Below, piece by piece: positions 42,153-52,534 of a DNA stretch of 64,000 bases. The stretch is taken from contig OY829651.1 in assembly GCA_963691815.1 (NCBI GenBank), forward strand, positions 34,854,504-34,918,503. The letters are read 5' to 3'. Within the stretch, counting starts at the first letter, position 1, and each line of letters begins with the position of its first letter. The notes beneath the pieces were generated by a model, which worked only from the letters and a program-made list of their open reading frames with translations, searched no databases and was not told where the DNA came from. Source of the DNA: Echiichthys vipera. Taxonomy: Eukaryota; Chordata; Actinopteri; Perciformes; Trachinidae. Position numbers and translations under genes: made by a program.

Positions 42153-43053
42153 CAAAGAGAAGTGGTGGGGGCTCGGTCCCCTGCAGAGAAGGTGTAAACA
42201 ATTAAGTTACATGAAGCACCAAAAGCCTGATCTCTCGGTTCTTATGACAAAGTTACAATTGTTTCTAGCCGTTCATAAAGTCCTATAACATGTAGTAATG
42301 CCCAGTTGGTGATTAGTTACCAGTCCATGAGATGGGAGATGTTTTGCGTTGCTTGATGCCAGCGGCTGGGTTGAAGAAAGGAAGCTGGAAGCTTGTCTTA
42401 GTTGTTCTTAGGCAAAGGAGGACTCGGATCGCTCTGTGCTGTGCTCAGTTGAGGATAACCGGTTGGTTAACCTTGCCGGTGATCCCACGCCATAGGCCAG
42501 GTCCAGGGCCGAGGGGACAGCGGGCAGCTGGTCTCCTGGAGCCGCAGGATCGCGTCGAGTTGAGTGATCCGGGAGAGAGAGGGAGGAAGAGATGGGGGCT
42601 TCACTTTATATAGGCCCGGATGATGTCATTGCCTGGGGGTCAATTCAGCCAATGAACAGTTTGGGCGCCTTGGAGAATTCACACCTGGGTGTGACCTGTT
42701 GTGGGGAAGAAGGCATGGTCGCCAGGCTTTTGGGCCTAGTCTTTGAGGCCTTTGTTGCGACAGGCTTTGTTTCAGCAGGCATTGGGCCTGCTTTTAATCA
42801 ACTGAAAGTTTGAGTTAATCCAGAAAATGAACAATCATCTTTGGGTGCCGGTTGCACCTACACAGTCTTTCAACTATTTTAAAGAGTTAAAATCACAAAC
42901 TTGGATAATAGCGAACACAAAACAACACCTTTTTGTATGTTCTGTGGAAATAAATTGCAGCCATAATTATAAAATGAATTAAATGGATCTTTTGAATATC
43001 AGCTTTAATGCGAGGGGGTGCAATTCACGGTAGGGGTGCTGAATACGGCACAC
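41426..43053 (-). mobile_element. element with long terminal inverted repeats, content unclear
   Basis: The left end GTGCCGTATTCAGCACCCC and the right end GGGGTGCTGAATACGGCAC are inverted repeats, each followed inward by GTGAA(A/T)TGCACCCC and TCGCATTA. A related terminus occurs at 19,796-19,842. No transposase is seen. The interior has an AT-rich part (41,560-42,110), a (TG)n(GA)n tract and a GC-rich part. On the minus strand a TATA box lies at about 42,602-42,611, and a TGGTGCCCCGAGGAACTC word (complement of about 41,849-41,866) resembles a retroviral primer-binding site. The interior may therefore include an LTR and leader. Superfamily unknown. Confidence 0.5.
42117..42151 (+). repeat. (TG)n/(GA)n microsatellite
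   Basis: About twelve TG units followed by a run of GA units. Confidence 0.95.
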
Positions 43054-43274
43054 CTGTCCAACAGTGCGCACAGGCGCACTCGGGTCACAGTGGAGCGCTG
43101 CTTTGGTTTGACTCCCTCCATTATTTTTTTCTATACAGCGTTTTTATGGGCCCCTTTTATTCCACTCTTAAGACTGCCAAAAAGCACATCTTTATTTTGC
43201 TCCATCTCGGATGTCAGGATGCCGATCTGTGTGTCGGAAAAGTTTATTTTCTAACCTGCGTTCCTTCTCTCCAT
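43054..43274 (-). pseudogene. H3 Myb/SANT-like remnant, copy A
   Basis: The minus strand starts 'MERRNAG', then a stop, and continues 'NFSDTQIGILTSEMEQNKDV' and 'LFGSLKSGIKGAHKNAV', again a stop, then 'GVKPKQRSTVTRV'. It is the same protein as at 58,702 in copy B, which has fewer lesions. It is cut off by the inverted-repeat insert. Confidence 0.7.
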
Positions 43275-43498
43275 GTTTGACCTCAGTGGGCGAGGCCTCC
43301 GAAACAGGAATATTTAAGCGCGTAACATGTTAAAGACGATGGAATTCAGCCGCCGCATTTTTCAAGGCCCGCTCATTCATACGCTGAGATTGGTCAGATA
43401 CAAATGTTTCATAAATCACACGTGGGTCCTTTCCTACGACCAATTATGCGCTCAGATCTGCACCCGTTTCCACGCAAGTTTGATAAATGAGGCCCACT

Positions 43499-44037
43499 GT
43501 GTGCTCTTGACAGCTGACAATTTCACTGACCTTTATATATGATTTATAATGGATGGAATGAGAGTAAGACAACATGAGAGTAAGAACGTAAATGTCTATT
43601 TTCTTTCCAAGAGTGGCAGAGAAAGAGAAGGAGATCTTAGGCAAAGAGACAGCAAGAATGAGAGTACATATATAAGTACATTTATTGTGACTCAGAAAGA
43701 AGAATCTGTCACTTTGACTTATTGTTATCTCATCTGCTGCTGTGCCGTAAGCTCCTTGTGTATGTTTGTATGTGTAGATACATCTTTGTCTGTGAAGATG
43801 TGTGTGTGTGTTAACATGTCTGTGTGTGGATGTTTTACCAGCTGTCTCTGAAGACCATTATTAATGCTTTTTCAGGCTTACAGCTCTGCTGTTTTCAGCA
43901 TTCAAATGGTGGCCTTGTTCCACAAGTTGCTGTTTAGGTTATTGCCCAGGGATTTTTCATAGTCTTCCCCATGACGTGGCTGTAGTCTGCAACATGTGTT
44001 ATTTTAGTCAGTCAAGTACAGAGCTAGGGTCAGAACG
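43499..44037. other. no gene recognised
   Basis: Short frames without recognisable domains. GT-rich tracts lie around 43,760-43,830. Confidence 0.4.
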
Positions 44038-44585
44038 TACTGCTCAAAAAAATTAAGGGAATGCTCAAGTCACACATCAGCTCTTGAACAAATTATTCAA
44101 GTTGAAAATATATTAGGAAGCACGGTGGTGTGGTGGTTAGCACTGTTGCCTCCCAGGTTCGAATCCGGGCTGGGGCCCTTCTGTGTGGAGTTTGCATGTT
44201 CTCCCTGTGTGTTCATGGTTTCTCTCCAGGTTTCTCCAGCTCCAAAGACATGCACATGTTAAGTTAATCGATGACCCTAAATTGCCCGGAGGTGTGAATG
44301 TACCACCATCATGCAACCAGTAGTGACAACAACACTAGAAAAACACAAATCTAGAACACAGAACAGTCAGGAAGAATGAGGAGAGAGCAACTGTCTGTAG
44401 CCACCACATCCAACCATTCTCTTTTGGGGGGTTTTCCTGCTTTTGCCTCTCCATTGCACCTGTTGTCACTCTAATTTGCACCAAAGCACGTGAAACTGAT
44501 TCACAATCGCTTGTGCTTCCTAAATAGACAGCTTGATATCCCTGAAGTTTAACCCACTTGGTGTTATCCTGTACAGTAAACTTAT
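44038..44585 (+). repeat. Tc1/mariner-type MITE remnant (tentative) split by a SINE
   Basis: The left part TACTGCTCAAAAAAATTAAG resembles the terminus of a widespread fish MITE. The right end reads CCTGTACAGTA. Similarity between the two ends is weak, so the pairing is uncertain. Confidence 0.35.
44114..44300 (+). mobile_element. tRNA-derived SINE
   Basis: GAAGCACGGTGGTGTGGTGG, TTAGCACTGTTGCCTCCCAG and GGTTCGAATCCGGGC give A and B boxes of a tRNA-like head. The body TGTGTGGAGTTTGCATGTTC and CTAAATTGCCCGGAGGTGTG is common in teleost genomes. Confidence 0.85.
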
Positions 44586-45539
44586 TGTTATACTTATATG
44601 ACATTATTCATCTATTTATTTGATTTTTGTTTGAGAAAGTTAGCTTAAAGGTACTACAAAAGCATTTCATTTTAGAACCCTGTGTTGTTTGAAAATTCTA
44701 CTAACTGTACATATCAGGATATGGATCGAATCATCACAGCCTGCAAAGAAAATGTCCGAAACCTCCTCAACAGAATATATTATTCTTTTCATCAAGACAG
44801 AAAATGAAATCGGTACTCCAAAATACACAAAGGAAACTATTCTATTCTCTATTCTTTTCTGCTCTATTCTAACCATACAACGCTACTCACTTTAATTCTT
44901 TAAATCTCTCTCAATACTGTCAACCTGCACCATCACATAACATGACAATGTCATCATCAGTGTACAACGCAATCACAAGAGACATGGAAGCCTTATCTTT
45001 CTGCTGCAAAAATCAGAAATGGTCTAGTTATTGTGGTTCTTGTTTGAGATCATTTCATACATGATCCCGTGGCAGTCCATTTTTTAAAGGATTAAACATT
45101 CAAATTCTATTTAAACCAAAATTGTGTGATTGTATTTTTGGGTAAAAGTGCGAAGGTGTTTCATTCACATTTGATCTCATTCCAACCTACGGATTTTTAT
45201 TTCGATAAAAATATCTATTCGTGTTCAGAGACACAAAATGTGTAATTCCGCAATTTTTTTATGATCAGTGTTTTAATTCGGCAAAGAAATCTTTTTCTAA
45301 GAAGAAAGAAACAAAATTTATACAACAAACATTGACCATTTTATTTATTTTAAATTTATTATTTAAATCTTCCTATTTTCTCTTAAGAAACTGAGGAGGA
45401 CCTTCCTCCCCTGCCCTCAATGGATCAGCCTCCACTAATAAATAAACTTTAAAGGGTAGGCTAATTTTGTGAGAGGACTAGAGCTTAATTTAACCGACTA
45501 AGATAAAATCAGCTTGTATCAAAAACTCAAGTCTCATCT
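44586..45539. other. no gene recognised
   Basis: AT-rich intergenic sequence with scattered short frames. A short TTCTATTC-type repeat lies at 44,836-44,875. Confidence 0.45.
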
Positions 45540-45670
45540 CATCATCTCATCTCATCTCATCTTCATCTGCTTATCCAGGGTCGGGTCGCAGGGGCAGCAG
45601 CTTTAGCAGGGGACCCCAAACTTCCCTTTCCTGGGCCACATTAACCAGCTCTAACTGGGGGATCCAGTCT

Positions 45671-46760
45671 CTAGGCCAGCGTGGAGATATAATCTCTCCA
45701 CCTAGTTCTGGGTCTTCCCCGAGGCCTCCTCCCAGCTGGACGTGCCTGGAACACCTCCCTAGGGAGGCGCCCAGGGGGCATCCTTACTAGATGCCCGAAC
45801 CACCTCAACTGGCTCCTTTCAACGCAAAGGAGCAGCGGCTCTACTCCGAGTTCCTCACGGATGGCTGAACTTCTCACCCTATCTCTGAGGGAGACTCCAG
45901 CCACCCTCCTGAGAAAACCCATTTCGGCCGCTTGTACCCGCGACCTCGTTCTTTCGGTCATGACCCAGCTTTCATGACCATAGGTGAGGGTAGGAACGAA
46001 GATTGACCGGTAGATCGAGAGCTTTGCCTTCCGGCTCAGCTCTCTTTTCATCATAACGGTGCGGTAGAGCGACTGCAACACCGCCCCCGCTGCTCCGATT
46101 CTCCGACCAAACTCACGCTCCATCGTCCCCTCACTCGTGAACATGATCCCAAGGTACTTGAACTCCTTCACTTGGGGTAAGGACTCATTCCCTACCTGGA
46201 GTAAGCAATCCACCGGTTTCCTGCTGAGAGCCATGGCCTCAGATTTAGAGGTGCTGATCCTCATCCCAGCCGTTTCACACTCGGCTGAAAAGCGATTCAG
46301 TGAGTGCTGAATGTCACTGACCGACGATGCCATCAGGACCACATCATCTGCAAAAAGCAGAGACGAGATCCTCCCCACCACGACTACGCCTCGATATTGG
46401 TGACAAAGCGCACCCCTGGCGGAGGCCAACCCCCTGCGGGAACAAATCCGATTTACTGCCGAGGATCCGGACACAGCTCTCGCTTTGGGTGTACAGAGAT
46501 TGGATGGCCCACCGAAGTGACCCCCTCACCCCATACTCCCGCAGCACCTCTCACAGTATCCCCCGAGAAACCCGGTCATATGCCTTCTCCAGATCCAAAA
46601 AACACATGTAGACTGGATGAGCATACTCCCAGGCCCCCTCCAGGATCCTTGCGAGAATGAAGAGCTGGTCCGTTGTTCCACGTCCAGGACGGAATCCACA
46701 TTGTTCCTCTTCAATCTGAGGTTCGACTATAGGACGAACCCTCCTTTCCAGCACCTTGGA
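45671..46760 (-). pseudogene. LINE A copy E, reverse transcriptase
   Basis: The upstream part (46,754 to 46,551) reads 'MLERRVRPIVEPQIEEEQCG', 'FRPGRGTTDQLFILARILEG' and motif A 'CFLDLEKAYDRVSRGIL'. Motif B lies in another frame ('QGVGLRQGCALSPI'). A long frame (46,474 to 45,671) then covers motif C 'RISSLLFADDVVLMASSVSD', the thumb 'EFKYLGIMFTSEGTMEREFG' and the complete C-terminus 'GHESWVMTERTRSRVQAAEM...RPRTRWRDYISTLA'. At least two frame changes. Confidence 0.9.
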
Positions 46761-47574
46761 GTAGACTTAACCAGGGAGGCTGAGTAGTGTGATACCCCTT
46801 TAATTGGCACACACCCTCTGGTCCCCCTTTTTTAAAAAGAGGAACCACCACCCTGGTCTGCCACTCCCTTGGCACTGTCCCAGACTTCCACGCAATTTTG
46901 AAGAGGCGTGTCAACCAAGACAGCCCCTCCAAACCCAAAGCTTTCAGCATTTCTGGACAAATCTCATCAACCCCTGGGGCTTTGCCACTGTGGAGTTGTT
47001 TGACTACCTCAGTGACTTCCGCCAGGGATATTGACAATGATTCCCCATCAGCCTCCAGCTCTGCCTCTACAAAAGAGGGTGTGTTAGTCGGATTAAGGAG
47101 TTCCTCAAGGTGCTCCTTCCACCGCCTGATTACCTCATCGGCTGAGGTCACCAGCGTCCCGCCCTTCCTCCCTATCACGCCTCTCCAGGTGTCTCTATCA
47201 TTGCCCATGTGGGCGTTGAAGTCTCCCAGCAGAACTATGGAGTCCCCTACCGGAGCCCCATGCAGGATCTCCAAGAAGGCTGAATACTCTGAACCGCTGT
47301 TCAGTGCATATGCACAAACAACAGTCAGAGTTTTCCCCCCTACCACCAGCAGGCGTAAGGAGGTGACCCTCTCGTCCACCGGGGTGAACTCCAACACCGT
47401 GGTGCTCAGCCGGGGGTTTGTGAGTATCCCCTCACCCGCCCGGCGCCTCACACCCTGGGCAACTCCAGAGAAGAATAGGGTCCAACCCCTATCCAGGAGT
47501 ACGGTTCCAGAACCAAGACTGTGTGTGGAGGTAAGCCCCACCAGATCTAACTGGTAGCACTCCATCTCCTGCAC
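46711..47574 (-). pseudogene. LINE A copy E, endonuclease fused to RT start
   Basis: A 287-codon open frame. The first ~150 codons are the APE endonuclease with 'YQLDLVGLTSTHSLGSG', 'VGGKTLTVVCAYALNSGSEY' and 'VLLGDFNAHMGNDRDTWRGV' (catalytic Asp and Asn present). The frame then passes, after deletion of the SDH end, into the linker 'TSADEVIRRWKEHLEELLNP' and the RT entry 'LHSGKAPGVDEICPEMLKAL', 'VPREWQTRVVVPLFKKG'. Frameshift at 'GGPEGVCQLKGYHTTQPP'. Confidence 0.85.
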
Positions 47575-47965
47575 AAGCTTGGGCTCCTTCCCCGACAGAG
47601 AGGTGACATTCCATGTCCCAAGAGCCAGCTTCTGCAGCAGCGCATCCGACCCAAGTGGTTCCTCCTGCGAGTGGTGGGCCCACAGGATGGAGAGGAGGGA
47701 GGCGCCACGTCACTTTTTCGGGCTGTGCCCGGTTGGGCACCGTGGCAAACCCGGCCACCAGGCGCTCGCCGGCAGGGTCTCTCTTCCTCTTCCTTGTTTG
47801 TCCATTGAGTCTTTGTGAACCATTCTTAGTCCGGCCCCTCGCCTGAGACCACTTTACCATGGGAGACCCTACCAGGAGCACTAGGCTCCAGACAACACAG
47901 CCCTCAGGTTCACAGGGACACACAAACATCTCCACCACGATAAGGTGATGGTTCCGTACTTCCAC

Positions 47966-48657
47966 ATTTCAATATTTCAATACATGTTTTAATGCATACA
48001 CATAGATTAAAAGTTGGACTCCCTGTGTAACAGAAAGTAGGGAAAAAAGTACTCCAAAATAGTGTACTTCAACATTTTAATATATTGTATAATGCTGCCA
48101 CATAGATTTAAATTTGAACTTCCTATGTCAAAAGGAAGTAGGAAGTTCAGCAGTTCAGCAGCTCTGTTGTTTGTTGATTTTGTTGGACAAAATGTTTTGT
48201 CTTATTCCACTTTCTAACATCACAATGTCATGTTTATCACCCTAACCCTGACCCTGCACTTTTAAAAACTGTTATATAGCATTGTGTGTCATGCACCAAA
48301 ATGGTATGGCATAGATGTAAATGTGGAATTTCAATCCGACACATAATATAGAGATTAAAATTTGTTTTGTTTGTTTTTAAAGTTAGTTAGCTAGCTAGCT
48401 ACATAATACACACATTTTAAGCTAATTTGTCATTGTGTGTTGTACATTTCTGCCTTGGCCACTAAGTCTGGATTTTGTAGTCATCAGAAGCCCAACAAAT
48501 TCCGTAATGACATTTATGTAAGCAGCTAGGCTTCACAGCTTCGCTAACTTTCCTTGGCAAGCACAGGATCCACAACAAGTTACCAGGTTATTAAAAACCA
48601 CCCTACGATACTTTTCGTTGATTCTAAAAACTCCCAGCATGCTGATGGTGGGAGACA
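47966..48657. other. upstream flank of SET-recombinase locus
   Basis: AT-rich. Two diverged copies of a block of about 80 bp (47,968-48,045 and 48,068-48,148, both with AACATTTTAAT/ATTTCAAT and CACATAGATT) form a direct repeat. No TATA-type promoter can be assigned with confidence. Confidence 0.45.
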
Positions 48658-49254
48658 ATGGACGGAGGAACCAGAATGAGTGTTACGGAGTTGTGTGAGA
48701 TCGATGACCTGGTGAGTTTGGTGCTGGACCCTTTGCTGGGTTTCAGCACCCATAAAATGAACATCGCTCCTTTACCTGAGACCCAGGTATTGGGGTATTC
48801 TCAAAGAAACCCTGCTGAGCTTTCAGCATACACTTGATTTCAACACAACATTCGACGCACTGACAGTGGGCAAACTGGCTACTATTTTAATTCTGTGGGA
48901 AGCCATCGTCAGCGACTGCTGAGGCAACATGTCTATCTCTACCTCAGTGCCTTTCTGTTGGACAGTGGTCTTAAGATATAGTCTTGTGACAAATACTCTT
49001 TTGAAACCAATGGAGCAAAAGTAACCTCAACGAAGTACTGGTTTGCAGTACAGCGTGTCAAGATGCTGCGGGGCTGCATAGCAGAGTTTAGTCCCGCTGA
49101 CAGGGCTGTGCTGAAGGCTGGAGTCAATGACTTCAGCGTGATGTATGCCTTACGCAAATGCCGCGTTCAGCTCTGGCTCGGGCCTGCGCGTTTTATTAAC
49201 CATGACTGCAATCCAAATGCCAAGTACATCGCTTGCAAGTCATTTAAAGAATAA
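48658..49254 (+). pseudogene. KMT5/SUV420-like N-terminal and SET region
   Basis: The ATG frame gives 'MSVTELCEIDDLVSLVLDPL' then 'LGFSTHKMN', a close match in pattern to the start of KMT5B/KMT5C. After two frame changes come 'RQHVYLYLSAFLLDSG', a TAG at 48,978, and 'YSFETNGAKVTSTKYW'. The SET core follows at 49,063-49,254: 'LRGCIAEF', 'VNDFSVMYALRKCRVQLWLG' and 'PARFINHDCNPNAKYIA', containing the NHDCxPN signature that binds the cofactor. The domain is completed after the LINE insertion by 'ISPGKEITFYYG' (49,730-49,770). Two stops and two frameshifts make it inactive. Confidence 0.8.
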
Positions 49255-49256
49255 CA

Positions 49257-49728
49257 ACATTGTTAAGGGATTGTAAGCCCTAGCTGTAAGCTTTATCAAA
49301 AAGGAAAGTTTTAAGTTTAATTTTAAATATGGGGACAGTGTCTGCCTCTCGAATAACACTTGGGAGTTTGTTCCACAGGAGAGGAGCTTGGTAGCTGAAG
49401 GCTCTGCCTCTCATTCTACTTTTTGAGACTCTAGGAACGACAAGTACCCCTGCATTCTCAGAGCACAGCGATCTAGTCGGGTAATACGGTACTATGAGCT
49501 CTTTAAGATAAAACAGAGCCTGACCAATAAGAGCTTTGTAGGTAAGGAGAAGGATTTTAAATTCTATTCCAGATTTTACAGGTAGCCAGTGCAAAGAAGC
49601 TAAAACAGGAGAAATATGTTCTCTTCGATTTGTTTTAGTTAGTACACGAGCTGCAGCATTTTGGACCAACTGGAGACTCTTAACAGACTTATTGGAGCAG
49701 CCTGATATGATTATGTTAAAGTGATTAG
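49257..49728 (-). mobile_element. LINE 3' fragment inserted in the SET exon
   Basis: The minus strand encodes a 129-codon RT C-terminus: 'MVQNAAARVLTKTNRREHIS', 'PVLASLHWLPVKSGIEFKIL', 'LLTYKALIGQALFYLKEL', 'APLLWNKLPSVIREADTVPI' and 'FKIKLKTFLFDKAYS'. This is a pattern of several vertebrate LINEs. It lies between two halves of a SET domain that are contiguous in the family. The flanks share TGTTAA(G/A)G, a probable target duplication (near 49,260 and 49,715). Confidence 0.8.
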
Positions 49729-49924
49729 AACCATCTCACCTGGCAAGGAGATCACATTTTACTATGGTCCCAGCTTTTCGGGGGAAGGAAATGAAATGCA
49801 AAGCAGAAAAGTATGTGGATTGTGTTTTGCAAGCTACGCCAACTTGAAACAACACCTTACAGTGTCCCACACCATTCCGAATAAATTGGAGTTCGAGCTT
49901 CTTATGAAATATGGGAATGCACGG
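49729..49924 (+). pseudogene. end of SET domain plus first C2H2 finger
   Basis: The frame reads 'TISPGKEITFYYGPSFSGEG' and 'NEMQSRKVCGLCFASYANLK', then 'QHLTVSHTIPNKLEFELLMK'. The first part is the C-terminal SET strand. Where KMT5 enzymes have the zinc-binding CxCxxC post-SET motif, this sequence has a C2H2 finger (C-x2-C-x12-H-x4-H). The exon would end at ATGCACG/GTAAGA, but a solo LTR sits exactly on that border. Confidence 0.8.
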
Positions 49925-50582
49925 TGTGGAAAATAGAGAAATGAGCTGCTCGGTCATATGGCTTTTGAAATGGCTAAACTGAAGTTGGTGCACAGTGGGG
50001 TCATGGTACATAAACCCCTGGAATGAGACTAGTCCTGGCTGGTTGAGCAGATATTAACTTGCATCACAGAGCCTCACAGAAAAGAGAGTTCAGATCTGTA
50101 GAGTGTGCAAGATAGAGATCTCGTACTCTCTCACACATCACCTCCATATGATCCTAAAGAAACAGAGGAATGCTCATTTCCTCATTTTAGGCACACACAC
50201 ACATATACTCATTAACTAACAATTTTGTGTGTTGCAAACACAGACACATCTGTCTCTCTAGATAGCCATATGGGGACATGCACTAATTTCCTTCTCTCAG
50301 CTTTTAGTGTTATAATGTGTTGCCGGGCGGATTAACGCCCATTGCCGCCTTTTTTACCTTTAAGGCGTTACCATCTACAGAAGGGTATTTAAAGCCGCTA
50401 CCCCTAGACCACAACGGACTCGTCTGATGTATGACCTGGTTTGAGTTGTATCAGAACTTGTCTCCGCTTTGCAAAGTGCTCCAATAAAGATATTGGTGTG
50501 ATCTCAAGCCATCGTCTCAAGATCTCTCCTTCTATCCTCCGATCAACGGACCCGGGGAGGTAACTGCAGGTTGATCTCAACA
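49925..50582 (+). repeat. solo LTR 2 (658 bp) at a splice donor
   Basis: Same family as LTR 1: starts TGTGGAAAATAG and ends CTCAACA, with TATTTAAA (about 50,386-50,393) and AATAAA (50,483-50,488). The 4-bp duplication ACGG flanks it exactly (49,921-49,924 and 50,583-50,586). Because the target was ATGCACG/GTAAGA, the duplication places exon sequence on one side and a restored exon-end/donor on the other. It carries its own promoter and polyadenylation signal in the sense direction of the gene. Confidence 0.9.
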
Positions 50583-50688
50583 ACGGTAAGATTAAATCAA
50601 AAAGGTTTCTCTTATTTCTGCATAGATACCCTGCTATGTTACCAGCTTGGATTTCCTGGACTCACTTATTTTTCATTTCCTACCGCAG

Positions 50689-50785
50689 AACTACAGACAA
50701 GTTGGACTGCAATCTTTGTGGGAAGAAAGAGCTCGTCCACCTTGATAAGCACTTACAAGAGTCACATCTCATTACATTACATAAG
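50689..50785 (+). pseudogene. exon with second C2H2 finger
   Basis: Bordered by TTTCCTACCGCAG and AAG/GTGAGT. It encodes 'TTDKLDCNLCGKKELVHLDK' and 'HLQESHLITLHK', a C2H2 finger (C-x2-C, H-x4-H). It joins in phase to the next exon. Confidence 0.7.
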
Positions 50786-50886
50786 GTGAGTGTATTCAAT
50801 TGGTTTTCAATTTTAAAAGTTCTGCTGTAAATCTTATGTTTTGTTCCTCTTAAGTCTGTCTAATATCAGAATGTATTTGTTAATAG

Positions 50887-51013
50887 GAACGAGAACCTAT
50901 CATGAGGCAGGCCAAGAGAGCAGCCATCGTAAAAGAGCTTGCTCAACTGCGGCGGTCCAACCCTGATGAGCCCATGGTATTGACATTGGACATGGGGACT
51001 ACCAGTCAAGATG
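50887..51013 (+). pseudogene. basic linker exon
   Basis: Bordered by TTAATAG and ATG/GTACTT. It reads 'EREPIMRQAKRAAIVKELAQ' and 'LRRSNPDEPMVLTLDMGTTS'. The Lys/Arg-rich helix followed by an acidic-hydrophobic stretch is not a domain I recognise. Confidence 0.55.
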
Positions 51014-51205
51014 GTACTTTTAAGTTGTGTTAATTAGGGCCAGGGAACAATCGCACTGAGCACTGGTCCCTACAGCTAACGGCGGAAATATTCTCGACAA
51101 CTCATTCGGCCTTTCGTACTGCCTACTTCTGTCTACTGCTCCGGCATACTTACCTAGAGACTTCATTTTTGATTTCCAATTTAAATCGGTTAAATTTCAT
51201 TACAG

Positions 51206-52063
51206 GGAATGATTGTCCACCTCCTGACTTGGAACTGTGTGACATTTCCAATACCTCTTCCTCTGACCTTACTGCCAGTCAGCCACTTCCTTCCACCCCT
51301 GTAACTGGGTCCCACAACTCCTCCCCCTCTGACCCTACTGCCAGTCAAATCAAATCAACCTTTATTTATATGGTGCTTTTCATACAGAAAAGTATTGCAA
51401 AGTGCCTAACAGAGATGAACAGAAAAAGAGAAACATCCAATAAAATCAGGAGAAGAAAGTTAAAAGAAGCCAACTCTCCCACAGTCATGCACAGAGACAT
51501 ACACAAATATATATACGTTCATACACACACTCACACCTACACAAACACTAGCTGTCACTACAGAGACATTGCCGGGCAGCGAGACCTGAGGTACAGAGGA
51601 GGCTAGGGGAAGCTACCTTTGGGGGGGCCCCCTGAGGAAACACTGGAGATTAAAAAACTGTTGCCTAAAACAGTAAAGGGTTAGTCCGCCAATTCCTTCC
51701 ACCCCTGTAACTTGGTCCCACAACTCCTCCTCCTCTGACCCTACTGCCAGTCAGCCCCTTCCTTCCACGCCTTTCTCTGGGCCCCACATCACCTCCTCTT
51801 CCACTGACCCTACTGCCGGACAGCCACTTCCTTCGACCCCTGTCACTGGGTCCCACAACTCCTCCTCTTCCACTGACCCTACTGCCAGTCAGCCCCTTTC
51901 TTCCACGCCTGTCCCTGGGCCCCACAACTCCTCCTCTTCCACTGACCCTACTGCCGGACAGCCACTTACTTCGACCCCTGTCCCTGGGCCCCACATTTCC
52001 TCTGCTATGACGGACGACTTGAGTGGTTCAGTGGCAAGGGCATGCAATTGCAACTGCAAGTAG
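51206..52063 (+). pseudogene. Ser/Thr/Pro repeat exon
   Basis: After a CATTACAG acceptor the frame reads 'GNDCPPPDLELCDISNTSSS' and then units of the type 'STPVTGSHNSSSSTDPTASQ' plus 'PLP'. Two units lie before and four to five after a 330-bp interspersed repeat that interrupts the exon at 51,345-51,680. It ends at a TAG near 52,062. Such tracts are usually disordered. The minus-strand frame over it (51,665-51,994) is a by-product. Confidence 0.65.
51345..51680 (-). repeat. interspersed fish repeat (LINE/SINE 3'-end type)
   Basis: Begins with TCAAATCAAATCAACCTTTATTTATATGG in two overlapping words (CAAAT repeats, then TTTATTTATATGG) and contains AAGTATTGCAAAGTGCC, as in common teleost repeats. 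No coding capacity. It splits a repeat-coding exon. Confidence 0.6.
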
Positions 52064-52534
52064 TTCACATCCAAGCAGTGACCCCTGCGAAGCCCTGTTG
52101 AAACTGAAGGAATTTTTCATGTTTTCTCCTTCTTTCACTGCAAAACTTGCAATTTTGATGTTTCGCCATGAAACATGAAGTTGCTATTACTCAACTGTAC
52201 ATGGTTGAATTTGGCCCAAACTTCGCATGTTTGATAAGAGTCCCAGCCTGAAGACAATTAAGAGTCAAAGCGATTGTGCCATCTGCTGGCCAGAGAAAGT
52301 AAACATTGTGTGACAAATACCATCTGATTTACATGAAATTTCACGTTTGTTGAGAGTCTCGGCCTGAAGACATATATAAGACAATTGAGGACCATAGTCA
52401 GTGTGCCACCTACTGGCAACAGGAAGTAAACCTTTGTGTTTTGAAATAGATGAAAATTGAGAAGTTGGAAAATGGAATGTGGTGGAACTGGAAGTTAGAT
52501 TTAGTCATTTGTAACTCTTTTCCTTTTCCCACAG
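52064..52534 (+). other. probable intron
   Basis: Contains two diverged copies of a block with GAAACATGAAG/CATGAAATTTCAC and GCCTGAAGACA...TGCCA(C/T)CT(G/A)CTGGC. No gene. Confidence 0.5.

Larger units (their letters stand above)
40746..43495 (+). mobile_element. PIF/Harbinger family H3, copy A
   Basis: Ends GGGCCTCATTTATCAA and TTGATAAATGAGGCCC, bordered by AAT (left) and ACT (right), an imperfect 3-bp duplication. It contains a HARBI1-type remnant on the plus strand and a Myb/SANT-like remnant on the minus strand. A 1.6-kb insert bounded by its own inverted repeats (41,426-43,053) interrupts it. Family H3 has TIRs resembling H1 but different coding sequences. Confidence 0.85.
45540..47965 (-). 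mobile_element. LINE family A, copy E (5' leader to 3' tail, internal deletion)
   Basis: Minus-strand copy containing the family's 5' leader (complement of about 47,965-47,580), most of the endonuclease, then, after a deletion of the endonuclease end and linker, the RT domain and the pentanucleotide tail (CATCT repeats at 45,540-45,565). It is the best reference for the other copies and preserves the empty target site of H1 copy 3 and the uninterrupted sites of the nested elements in copy A. Confidence 0.9.

Noticed and set aside
46898..47557. 219-codon plus-strand ORF
   Set aside because: Antisense of the LINE A copy E endonuclease/RT frame, which has clear motifs on the minus strand.
51665..51994. 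Gly/Arg-rich minus-strand ORF
   Set aside because: Antisense of the Ser/Thr/Pro repeat exon; no independent support.
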